In this document: piece by piece, positions 47,312 to 55,378 of the stretch | How positions within the stretch are numbered: the stretch's first letter is position 1 | Layout of the letters: every line of letters begins with the position of its first letter | NCBI GenBank assembly: GCA_903903925.1 | Contig: CAIVAU010000037.1 | Coordinates: forward strand, 1 to 64,000 | DNA: 64,000 bases | Reading direction: 5' to 3' | DNA from: an uncultured cyanobacterium | GTDB taxonomy: Bacteria; Cyanobacteriota; Cyanobacteriia; Cyanobacteriales; Nostocaceae | Made by a program: the position numbers and the translations under genes | The notes under the pieces: generated by a model | The model's input: the letters and a program-made list of their open reading frames with translations, nothing else | What the model was told of the DNA's origin: nothing | The model's database searches: none

Positions 47312-47917
47312 TTAACTATGAATTCTAGGTTCTGGGTGCAAAGTAGCTAGCAACTCACTTTCGACTACTGCCAATTCATTTAGCCTTTGGATAAAAATTT
47401 CTCGTTCAAAATAAGTGTCAGCCAAGACCCAGTAAACGCCAAAGTGCCGTGCTTCAGACGCCATTAAGCTGTGATAAAATTTGGCTAGTTCTGGCTCAGG
47501 ACAGTGAGTAGCAAGCAATCCTAGGCGTTCGTGACTGCGAGCTTCAATTAAACCGCTGATTAGTAAAGAATCCAAGAATCTATCAGGTTCTTTGGGGCGG
47601 ATTTGTGCTTTCAAACCAGCACCATAGGGAGGCGGTGCTAGGGGACTCAGGGGAATATTGCGACGTTCTAACCTTTGATTGACCTGCTCAAAGTGTTCTA
47701 GTTCTTCACGGGCAATTCTGGTAAGCTCCCGTACCATTTTGGCATTGGAAGGGTAGCGACATATTAAGTTTAATGCTACCCCAGCAGCTTTGCGTTCACA
47801 GTGGGAGTGGTCAAGGAGGATCGTGTCTATGTTGGCGATCGCTTGTTCTACCCAAGCCCAACTGCTAGGTTGTCTCAGGGCGTTGATAGTTGGTAATTCA
47901 GAAGAAAGCACAGTCAA
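47312..47917 (-). CDS. miaE: tRNA-(ms2io6A)-hydroxylase MiaE
   Basis: The 201-residue diiron monooxygenase hydroxylates the isopentenyl group of ms2i6A37 in tRNA. The ligand set is visible: the Glu near LLDHSHCERKAAG, EELEHFEQV (about 72-80), EARSHERLGLL (about 123-133) and EARHFGVYW (about 154-162). The frame begins with TTG (47915-47917) two codons before a GTG; either could start it. The upstream neighbourhood is not functionally related. Confidence 0.92.
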   Translation of the reverse strand: MTVLSSELPTINALRQPSSWAWVEQAIANIDTILLDHSHCERKAAGVALNLICRYPSNAKMVRELTRIAREELEHFEQVNQRLERRNIPLSPLAPPPYGAGLKAQIRPKEPDRFLDSLLISGLIEARSHERLGLLATHCPEPELAKFYHSLMASEARHFGVYWVLADTYFEREIFIQRLNELAVVESELLATLHPEPRIHS

Positions 47918-48001
47918 AGATTAAAAAACTTTACCTCTTTAATTTTAGAACTTATGCATTAACCGATGACTACTAAATGGTAGCAAATTGCTAACTAGTT
48001 G

Positions 48002-48559
48002 TTAACCTCTGGGGTAGTGTGCATGACAGGGAGTTCCCCAGCAAACTTGCTCTGATGGCATGTTACTAAAAACACTGCTACGAGCACCAATGACAGCATT
48101 AGCTCCGATTTCTACTCCTGGTCCAATAAAGCAATCTGCTGCAATCCATACACCATTGTCAATGCTGATACTTGCTGTTTTTAACCCAAAGGCTGGGTCA
48201 TTGATGTCATGGCTACCAGTACACAGATAGCTTTTTTGGGAAATTACGCAGTGTTCACCGATGCTAATGTAGTCAAGACTATATAAAACTACATCATCCC
48301 CAATCCAGCTATAACTGCCTATCGACACTTTCCATGGATAAGTGAAGCGGGCAGTAGGTCGAATTAAAACACCTTTACCGATGTGAGCACCAAACAGCCG
48401 CAGCAAGGCGCAACGCAAACCATTAAGCGGATGAGGAGTCAGGGGAAAGGCGATCGCCTGTACAAACCACCACAACAAGATATACCAACTAGCACGTCCC
48501 CTGTCAAACCAAGATTGGTCATATTTGCGTAAATCTATAAAAGGTTCAGTATTAGTCAT
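48002..48559 (-). CDS. WcaF-type hexapeptide acetyltransferase
   Basis: The 185-residue protein resembles colanic-acid-type WcaF acetyltransferases: N-terminal WFDRGRASWYILLWWFVQAIAFPLTPHPLNGLRCALLRLFGAHIGKGVLIRPTAR, followed by a left-handed beta-helix of hexapeptide repeats (about 60-175) with CTGSHDINDPAFGLKT as the catalytic-loop region. It should O-acetylate a sugar of an exopolysaccharide. It is the last gene of a three-gene run with two GT2 enzymes. The start codon lies inside an ATTAGTC heptad array, and upstream in-frame ATGs end at TAA after four codons, so this ATG is the effective start. Confidence 0.88.
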   Translation of the reverse strand: MTNTEPFIDLRKYDQSWFDRGRASWYILLWWFVQAIAFPLTPHPLNGLRCALLRLFGAHIGKGVLIRPTARFTYPWKVSIGSYSWIGDDVVLYSLDYISIGEHCVISQKSYLCTGSHDINDPAFGLKTASISIDNGVWIAADCFIGPGVEIGANAVIGARSSVFSNMPSEQVCWGTPCHAHYPRG

Positions 48560-48612
48560 TAGTCATTAGTCATTAGTCATTAGTCATTAGTCATTAGTCA
48601 TTAGTCATTAGT
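48551..48612. repeat. ATTAGTC heptad array over the acetyltransferase start
   Basis: Nine tandem ATTAGTC units (ACTAATG on the coding strand) cover and precede the start codon, giving an ATG every 7 nt. The array is the direct 5' leader of the gene. Confidence 0.9.
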
Positions 48613-48653
48613 TCATCTCCCCACACTCCCCACACTCCCCACACTCCTAACGC

Positions 48654-49589
48654 CTAACTCCTAACTATTTCTTGAGTCCGGGATGCTGGTGTAGCAGCAA
48701 TTGTGGATGTAGTATTTAGCTGACCGCCACAGCTTCGTAATTCGTAGAGTTTGACTCCTATTTGATATTCATATTGACTCAAGAGCCGTGCATAGATATA
48801 TCCGGCTTTGCCATCCAAAAAACCACGCTGGATGATGTAAGACAAAATAAAACGTAAAAATGCTTTAAATGGTAGCCGCACCCATACTTTTTTCAAAAAG
48901 CGCTTGCGTTGTAATGCATTACCAAAGAGATTTGCACCAATAGTCACGGTATCATTTTTGCCTGTAAGCAAATTCAGATAGACACGAGCTTCCCAGTTGG
49001 AATAGCGGTTGTGACGTTCTATCCAGTGGTAAAGGTCACGAAAGTCCTCGTGGATCATATCATTTTTTAGATATCCAGCTTTTCCTGCTAAGATAACGTG
49101 TTCGTGAACTTCGTTATCGCCAGTATTGAGAATTTCTTCAGTGTTGAGGTTTTCGTAGCGGCCTTTTTTGTGCTGAAATAGACGGAGATTCCAATCTGGA
49201 TATCTACCACCGTGGCGAATCCATTGACCTAAGAAAAATACACGACGGTTAAGGTAGTAACCATCGTATTCGGGATTTTGAATTGCCAGGGCAATTTCTT
49301 CCCAAAGTTCTGGGGTGATGCGCTCATCGCAATCAACGATGAGAACCCATTCATTGCGGAAATTTATGTTGTCTAAAGACCAATTTTTCTTTTTTGGCCA
49401 GCGTCCATTGAAGTGAAATTGTACAACATTAGCACTGAAGTTTTCAGCAATTTGTATGCTTTTATCGCTACTTTGAGAATCCACGACAAACACTTCATCA
49501 GCTCTTTGGACACTGGTTAGGCAGGCAGGCAAATTTGCTTGCTCATTTTTCGCCGGAATGAGTACGGAAACAGGTATTTTAGAGGACAT
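48654..49589 (-). CDS. GT2-family glycosyltransferase (WaaE/KdtX-like)
   Basis: The 311-residue protein is a GT-A-fold inverting transferase: PVSVLIPAKNEQANLPACLTSVQ, the nucleotide-binding VFVVDSQSSDKS, the DxD-type WVLIVDCDERI (about 86) and RHGGRYPDWNLRLFQHKKG, typical of the WaaE/KdtX beta-1,4-glucosyltransferase-like subgroup. It is cytoplasmic, with an amphipathic C-terminal part. It probably adds one sugar to a lipid-linked glycan. Its ATG overlaps the upstream GT2 gene by 11 nt, so the two are translated together. Confidence 0.88.
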   Translation of the reverse strand: MSSKIPVSVLIPAKNEQANLPACLTSVQRADEVFVVDSQSSDKSIQIAENFSANVVQFHFNGRWPKKKNWSLDNINFRNEWVLIVDCDERITPELWEEIALAIQNPEYDGYYLNRRVFFLGQWIRHGGRYPDWNLRLFQHKKGRYENLNTEEILNTGDNEVHEHVILAGKAGYLKNDMIHEDFRDLYHWIERHNRYSNWEARVYLNLLTGKNDTVTIGANLFGNALQRKRFLKKVWVRLPFKAFLRFILSYIIQRGFLDGKAGYIYARLLSQYEYQIGVKLYELRSCGGQLNTTSTIAATPASRTQEIVRS

Positions 49590-50547
49590 GTGTTATTATA
49601 TTTTTATTGTTAGTTGTTAGTGGTTGGGTGTTTTTGGGTGGAGAGAGAAGACCCTGAATAGCTGCGGTTAAGTAACCAATTTGACCGTAGGCATATACTA
49701 TTTTGTCGAACCGTTCTGCTGGGTCTGAAAAATATTGCAATGTCTTATATAAGCCACGTAAAAACCGTTCGCTACCGCGTTGCAGTTGACCTATACCGTC
49801 TTTGCCAGCAAGTTGTTCTCGATAACACTCACTGATACCTTGCCACCAACCTCGGCTAAAAAACCAAGAACGTTTAAGACGTTCTGGGGAGACGTTGTGA
49901 GCAACTAAGGCGTTGGGAAGATAAGCAACTTGCCAACCTCGTTGCAGGGCAAGTTCGGTCATTTGCAGTTCTTCATTCGATAATAATTTTTTGCCGACTC
50001 GACCCAGGTGAGTATCAAAACCTCCTATTTCTGCTAAAAAGCTACTACGTATTGAGTAATTCAAGCCTCTGGGGGTTAAACCCGGATTTTCTATATAAAC
50101 TATACTGTCGCCTAAGTCATAGGCACCTAAATTGGCGGCTAATCCCGTTGATAGCCAGTGTGGAGGTTGAATTCCTTCGGGCCACAATAGGGTAACTTTG
50201 CCACCGGCAATCGCTAGAGTAGAGTTATTTTGATAAGCACTATATAAAGCTTGCAGCCAGTCAGCACAAGCCACCGCATCATCATCTAGGTACGCCAGAA
50301 TTTCACCACAAGCGGCTTGAGCGCCAGTGTTGCGAGCGACTGATAAACCAATGACAGGCTCAAAGACATATTTGAGACGGGGATTGTGGGTTCTTTGTTC
50401 TACAACAGCGCGAGTGCGATCGCTTGACCCATTATCTACTATCACGACTTCAAAGTCATCGGCAAAATCCTGCCCCAAAAGGCTATCTATGGCAGCGCCT
50501 AAATAGGTATCTCGATTGTGAGTACAGATAATGGCAGAGATTTGCAT
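49579..50547 (-). CDS. GT2-family glycosyltransferase
   Basis: The 322-residue protein has GT2 hallmarks: ISAIICTHNRDTYLGAAIDSLL, FEVVIVDNGSSDRT (about 33-46), the DDD metal motif in AYLDDDAVACADW (about 90) and the acceptor-side GRVGKKLLSNEELQM (about 195). No membrane helix is evident. It is the first gene of the glycosyltransferase/acetyltransferase run. The C-terminal residues (about 305-322, rich in Asn/Thr) are encoded by ttgttagtggttgg-type repeats. TTGGTTG heptads also precede the start. Confidence 0.88.
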   Translation of the reverse strand: MQISAIICTHNRDTYLGAAIDSLLGQDFADDFEVVIVDNGSSDRTRAVVEQRTHNPRLKYVFEPVIGLSVARNTGAQAACGEILAYLDDDAVACADWLQALYSAYQNNSTLAIAGGKVTLLWPEGIQPPHWLSTGLAANLGAYDLGDSIVYIENPGLTPRGLNYSIRSSFLAEIGGFDTHLGRVGKKLLSNEELQMTELALQRGWQVAYLPNALVAHNVSPERLKRSWFFSRGWWQGISECYREQLAGKDGIGQLQRGSERFLRGLYKTLQYFSDPAERFDKIVYAYGQIGYLTAAIQGLLSPPKNTQPLTTNNKNIITHVL

Positions 50548-50740
50548 ATGTGGTTGTTTGTTGGTTGGCTGTTGGTTGTTGGCTGTTGGTTGTTGGCTGT
50601 TGGTTGTTGGTTGAGATTACTTCGCCACTAACCACTAACCAATAACTACTAGCAATTTTAATAGTTGCTGCTCATGTGCTAATCTAAACCAAAAACTCCT
50701 GACTCACCAACCGAGGATTTACGGGCGATTTTTTCTTTTG

Positions 50741-51562
50741 TCAATGAGATTGAATGTGGCTGTGCAAAACCACAAGAGTTTCAGCGAGTTGAGTTAGGCG
50801 TGTTTCTAGATATTGCTTGCGTCCCAACAGTTGGCGCAGTTTTTGGTAACGAGCGATCGCCATACTGACGCTGGCAACTTGCTCTGGTGGACAGGGGCGC
50901 GACCACACTTCGCCAGAGGCATCTAAACCGCACAAACGGTATCCTGCACGGTGAGATGGACAAGGTGCTTTTGTACCGTTAGCGCAAATTTCTTCTACGT
51001 AGTCCATTAATCGGTCTACTTCTGCATGGCGTAGTGTTGCGGTTGCTCCCGGTTCTGGTTCTGGTTGCCTTTCATGAGACTCTAGCCAGCCATTGACTAT
51101 CGGACCTTCTAAGTAAATATCCTGAATTTGCCTAATTATTTTTTGCAGTTCTAGCTGCCAGGAGACAACTTTCTCCTGAATTTCTTGTAAAAGATTCATT
51201 GCCAATGCTGGGTTAGCCCCATTGCGATGGCTCGTAAAATTGGGAGTTTTGAATCTCGGTAGGTTTGGTGTTTTGCCTCCGATGTCTTGTGCAGGAAAAG
51301 TTTGCACAGAGGGATTATGGGGAAGTAGATTCTGTTCTTCTGATTGTGTAGAAGGTTCCTCCTGGGATAGCAAAGGATCACCATCTGGGTTTTGTTGTGT
51401 TCCTACACTGATCCGAAATGAGAAAGACGGGGTTTGCGAACTACTTTGTTCGGTAGTAGAAGCAGTGTCGCTTTTTCCCAAATCGTGTAGAGTTGCTTCA
51501 ATGCGTTTTAAACCTGCTTTCATGGGAGATCTCGAAAGTTGTTGTACCTTATGGTGTTTCAT
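50741..51562 (-). CDS. Hypothetical protein, disordered N-terminus and helical C-terminus
   Basis: Of 273 residues, the first 115 are polar and low-complexity (Ser/Thr/Gln/Pro-rich), probably disordered. Residues about 118-150 (NLLQEIQEKVVSWQLELQKIIRQIQDIYLEGP) form a helix. A Cys/His/Pro-containing segment follows (VEEICANGTKAPCPSHRAGYRLCGLDASGEVWSRPCPPEQ), and the end is helical (ARYQKLRQLLGRKQYLETRLTQLAETLVVLHSH). I recognise no family. Met14 (MKAGLKRIEATL) is an alternative start. Confidence 0.7.
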   Translation of the reverse strand: MKHHKVQQLSRSPMKAGLKRIEATLHDLGKSDTASTTEQSSSQTPSFSFRISVGTQQNPDGDPLLSQEEPSTQSEEQNLLPHNPSVQTFPAQDIGGKTPNLPRFKTPNFTSHRNGANPALAMNLLQEIQEKVVSWQLELQKIIRQIQDIYLEGPIVNGWLESHERQPEPEPGATATLRHAEVDRLMDYVEEICANGTKAPCPSHRAGYRLCGLDASGEVWSRPCPPEQVASVSMAIARYQKLRQLLGRKQYLETRLTQLAETLVVLHSHIQSH

Positions 51563-51780
51563 CTAGCCGACAGGGTGGGAAGTCATGTATGTTAGAGATG
51601 TTACATGTAACCTCTCTACTGACTGTGGGTCATGTCAGTTTTCTCAGTAGTTGCATCAACGATGCAGGTGGTAATTTAATCTATTAAAAGTTATATCGGG
51701 GAAAAATCCCATCAGTGAGATGAAAAATTGTTATGAAAGATTGCCACCTTCCTCAATACTAAGATACTCAGGAAACAACT

Positions 51781-52329
51781 GTGGGTAAACTTACCTTGGT
51801 AACTGGACCAGCTCGCTCTGGTAAAAGTGAATGGGCGGAAACTCTGGCGATGCAGTCACACAAAGCGGTTGTTTATGTGGCAACGGCGACTCTTGTGGCA
51901 ACTGACCAAGAGTGGCAGCTACGCATTCAACAACACAAACAACGCCGTCCTCAAGACTGGGTAACATTAGAAGTTCCCCATGAATTATCTGCTACCTTAG
52001 CTGAGGCGAAGCCAAATACCTGTCTTTTGGTAGATTCTTTAGGCACTTGGGTAGCTAATTTCTTGGAACAAGACGAGGTGATTTGGCGTGTCACTGTCCA
52101 TGAGTTTTTGGAAACGGTGCAGATGGTTGCTGCTGATATGATTTTTGTGGCTGAGGAAACTGGTTGGGGAGTGGTGCCAGCTTATCCTGTTGGTCGGAAG
52201 TTTCGCGATCGCCTAGGTTCGTTGGTGCGCCATTTGGGTTCCATCTCTGACGATGTTTATTTGATTACTGGAGGTCACGTTCTCAATCTCAGTTTGCTTG
52301 GTGCCCCGTTGCCGGTGAGTGAGGGATAA
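51781..52329 (+). CDS. cobU: Adenosylcobinamide kinase / cobinamide-phosphate guanylyltransferase
   Basis: The 182-residue bifunctional enzyme phosphorylates adenosylcobinamide and then adds GMP, making the CobS substrate. Motifs: Walker A TGPARSGKSEWAE (about 8-20), KAVVYVATA, HKQRRPQDWVTLEVP (about 52-66), the acidic LLVDSLGTWVANF (about 82-94) and VAEETGWGVVPAYPVGRKFRDRLG (about 125-148). The start is GTG at 51781; the P-loop begins eight residues later as usual. Confidence 0.94.
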   Translation: MGKLTLVTGPARSGKSEWAETLAMQSHKAVVYVATATLVATDQEWQLRIQQHKQRRPQDWVTLEVPHELSATLAEAKPNTCLLVDSLGTWVANFLEQDEVIWRVTVHEFLETVQMVAADMIFVAEETGWGVVPAYPVGRKFRDRLGSLVRHLGSISDDVYLITGGHVLNLSLLGAPLPVSEG

Positions 52330-52403
52330 GGGGGAATCTATCATGTTTTGATTCAAAAGTACTTGGTTACTAAATTATAGTTTGGGCTGTTTGTGTGAGA
52401 TAT

Positions 52404-53045
52404 TTAGTTTTTTACTCTGGTAATTAGACTCCCAAAGTGCTTTAATATCTTTAACACTTGATGGAGATTATTGCGATAGGGCGATCGCGTTGTAAACAAA
52501 TCAGAAACGCCGTACTGTTTTTCTAAAATTTTGATAAACAAATAGCTGCTACCATTTGCGACCATACCATACAGTGGTTGCTCCGGTTTTGGATTTGCTG
52601 CCATATACGCCAGTGTTTGGGGAATTACTAGTTCTAAATCAAACGTTGTCTTTTTCGACTCAATCAAAACAATCCAGAGTTTTTCAAGCATTACCAACGC
52701 ATCAATCCGCCCACGCAAAATTTCATCATTGTCCCCAAGAACTGCAATCTCCACAGAAACTTCTGCCCTAAATTTGTAAGGTGCTTGATAAAAACCAGCG
52801 AGTTCAAGTAACGGAGAAAGCACGACCATTTTAATTGTTTCCTCCAGAAGAATGCCATCGGAAATCTGGTAAAGGTAATTCCGTCGCACCTGTTGCAAGC
52901 GTGCTTGCTCTAACTCACTTAATGGAGGCAATTCATCCATCCATTCTGTGAAAAATTCGTGATTTTCGGTTAGTGTTAAACCTAGCTTGGTCTCGACTTG
53001 TCTAAAAGTGGTAATATCTTCGGAAATTGCGAGAATTTTAGGCAT
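52404..53045 (-). CDS. Orphan HsdR-N-like PD-(D/E)XK protein
   Basis: The 213-residue protein looks like the nuclease domain found at the start of type I restriction R subunits: MVVLSPLLELAGFYQAP (about 73-89), ILRGRIDALVMLEKLWIVLIESKK (about 108-131, giving the D...E-x-K core) and LVIPQTLAYMAANP. It lacks the helicase/motor domains of a true HsdR, and no HsdM or HsdS gene is nearby. Free-standing proteins of this kind are common in cyanobacteria, with unknown role. It is convergent with cobU. Confidence 0.75.
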   Translation of the reverse strand: MPKILAISEDITTFRQVETKLGLTLTENHEFFTEWMDELPPLSELEQARLQQVRRNYLYQISDGILLEETIKMVVLSPLLELAGFYQAPYKFRAEVSVEIAVLGDNDEILRGRIDALVMLEKLWIVLIESKKTTFDLELVIPQTLAYMAANPKPEQPLYGMVANGSSYLFIKILEKQYGVSDLFTTRSPYRNNLHQVLKILKHFGSLITRVKN

Positions 53046-53360
53046 AGCTAGTTTTGTGAATCATGCCATCACCATATTCCAGTTATAGCTAATTTTCTTG
53101 ATCATCCTCAAGACTATTGCTACGCCACTCAAGTAGACCAAGCAATCCTTTGCTGTTAGCATACCTATGAATGGCACAAGCGTTCTTGGAGTTAAGGACT
53201 AAAGTCCTTACTACGAACTTCTTAACCCGTGAGAATTAATGACACGAACCACTAGTCGCTGTGGCGGATTGCGGATTTTGGTTATGAAGGACTACCAAAA
53301 ACCGTGCCACTATAGAAAATAGAACGCTAAATTTAGCAAGAGGAAGGCAGGCATAACGCA

Positions 53361-54326
53361 GTGCAGATAACATTCCTAGGGACGAGTTCCGGTGTACCGA
53401 CGCGATCGCGTAACGTTTCCAGTGTCGCTTTGAGATTGCCCCAACGGGCCCAGATGTGGTTGTTTGATTGTGGCGAGGGTACTCAGCATCAAATTATTCG
53501 GAGCGACCTAAAAATCAGCCAACTCTCCCGAATTTTTATCACCCATATGCACGGCGACCACATTTTTGGTTTGATGGGTTTGCTAGCCACTTGCGGCTTA
53601 GCTGGTAATGTGGAACGCATTGACATCTATGGTCCATCTGGATTAAATGAATACCTGCAAGCAGCCTCGCGTTACTCCCACACGCACTTCTCCTACCCCG
53701 TCAAAGTTCACGCCATTCAGCCAGGGGTGATTTACGAAGACGATGAATTTACGGTCACCTGTGGTCTTTTGCATCATCGCATTACCGCCTTTGGCTACCG
53801 TGTCGCAGAAAAAGACCGAGTAGGACGCTTTGACGTGGAAAAAGCCCAGGCGTTACAAATTCCGCCTGGTCGCATTTACGGTCAACTCAAACGCGGTGAA
53901 AGGGTGACCCTATCTGATGGGCGAGTCATTCATGGTGCTGACCTGTGTGGACCAACGGAAATTGGACGCAAAATAGCTTATTGTACAGACACCGTTTTCT
54001 GCGATGGTGCGGTGGAGTTAGCACAGGATGCAGATGTGTTAATTCACGAAGCCACCTTTGCCCACCAAGATGCCGATATGGCTTTTCAAAGGCTGCATTC
54101 CACAACCACAATGGCGGCGCAAACAGCTTTAGCTGCCCAGGCACATCGGTTGATTATGACTCATTTCAGTCCCCGCTATGCTCCTGGAAATACGTTGGAA
54201 TTGAAAGATTTACTTCATGAAGCCCGTGCTATTTTTCCTCCCACAGACATGGCTTATGATTTCATGAACTACGAAGTACCAAGACGGAGAGAAAAGCAGT
54301 TAACGGAGTTAGGAGTTAGGAGTTAG
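53361..54326 (+). CDS. rnz: Ribonuclease Z
   Basis: The 321-residue metallo-beta-lactamase-fold endonuclease trims tRNA 3' ends. The zinc motif THMHGDHIFGL (about 61-71) and the downstream ligands CDTVFCDG (about 208-215), HEATF (about 230-234) and MTHFSPRY (about 270-277) are all present, with an exosite region between. The GTG at 53361 is the start (LQ/VQITFLGTSSGVPTRSRN follows, the family N-terminus). The last residues are encoded by GTTAGGA heptads. A palindrome TAAGGACTAAAGTCCTTA lies upstream at 53193-53210. Confidence 0.94.
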   Translation: MQITFLGTSSGVPTRSRNVSSVALRLPQRAQMWLFDCGEGTQHQIIRSDLKISQLSRIFITHMHGDHIFGLMGLLATCGLAGNVERIDIYGPSGLNEYLQAASRYSHTHFSYPVKVHAIQPGVIYEDDEFTVTCGLLHHRITAFGYRVAEKDRVGRFDVEKAQALQIPPGRIYGQLKRGERVTLSDGRVIHGADLCGPTEIGRKIAYCTDTVFCDGAVELAQDADVLIHEATFAHQDADMAFQRLHSTTTMAAQTALAAQAHRLIMTHFSPRYAPGNTLELKDLLHEARAIFPPTDMAYDFMNYEVPRRREKQLTELGVRS

Positions 54327-55192
54327 GAGCAGGGGGGCTTTCATTCGTAGTGGGTATTGGAAGTGTGTGGGGGCGGGGTCTCCCCGCCCTTACTGGAATT
54401 ATCATGCGCAAATTTTCAGACAACTTTATAAAATCTTTAATTTAAATATTCCACTATTATCCATAATTTTTCAGTATTTTATTTTGATTTAAGTAAACGA
54501 ATACACAAATACTTTATTTCTAAAAGACATATTTAAGGATTTTACGGTGTTTACAAGTAATTGTAATATACAAGCTTACTCTATTGATCAAACTATTACT
54601 TTCAAGAAACGTGGAAAGCTTTACTAGTTACCATTTCACTACTAATCCTACTGTGATTAAAATGTAAATAACTAAATGGTTGCTTGGATGCCTTACCATA
54701 CTAAGCATTTAGCTATAATAGCTAAGCTGAATTCATGGACTGTATTGGTATCTTTTTGAGTTTATTTATATACAAAATAGTTGAAGTTAATTTAAAAAAT
54801 AAATTATTAATTCAAGTGACAATTATTTACGTAGAAGTTAGATTTGACACCACAATAACAATTAACAGCAATCATTGTATAAAAACATCTCTAATTTGCT
54901 ACGCAGGAGAAAATATCTAACTAATAACGATATGGTAAAGATTAAGTGAGAGGGTTGACTATCTCAATATCGTGACTCTAGGTTGATATGAAATAGAGAA
55001 AACATTGCCAGCAAAATCTGTTTAAAAACTCATACTTTTGGTGGAGGTTATATAACAACGAAGAAGTCAGGAGTCAGGAGCCAGGAGTCAGAATACAGCT
55101 TAGGTATTCTGTTTTACTAGTGGATGAATCGTGGTTTAAGGTAGAACGTTTTTAACCGTAGAGTATAACGAAAAATTTTTACCTTACCTGAA
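54327..55192. other. A+T-rich intergenic region
   Basis: No convincing gene. A run of A+T-rich DNA (54400-54980) has only short random frames. A small GAAGTCAGGAGTCAGG heptad cluster (55063-55092) faces the large CTGACTC array downstream as an inverted partner. The autokinase promoter is probably here. Confidence 0.6.
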
Positions 55193-55356
<164 letters not shown>

Positions 55357-55365
55357 TCTTTATTC

Positions 55366-55370
55366 GAGGA
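55366..55370 (+). promoter_or_regulatory. Ribosome-binding site that sets the autokinase start
   Basis: GAGGA at 55366-55370 stands 8 nt before GTG 55379 but only 2 nt before the alternative TTG 55373, so GTG is favoured. Confidence 0.7.
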
Positions 55371-55378
55371 TTTTGATA

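Noticed and set aside
48002-50547. Assignment of the GT2/acetyltransferase genes to the hormogonium polysaccharide (hps) locus
   Set aside because: The glycosyltransferases do not show the sequence pattern I know for HpsE-G, and no pilin-like hps genes are nearby.
54735-54920. Plus-strand 61-codon open frame
   Set aside because: A+T-rich low-complexity translation with no motif, no RBS and no neighbours; chance frame.
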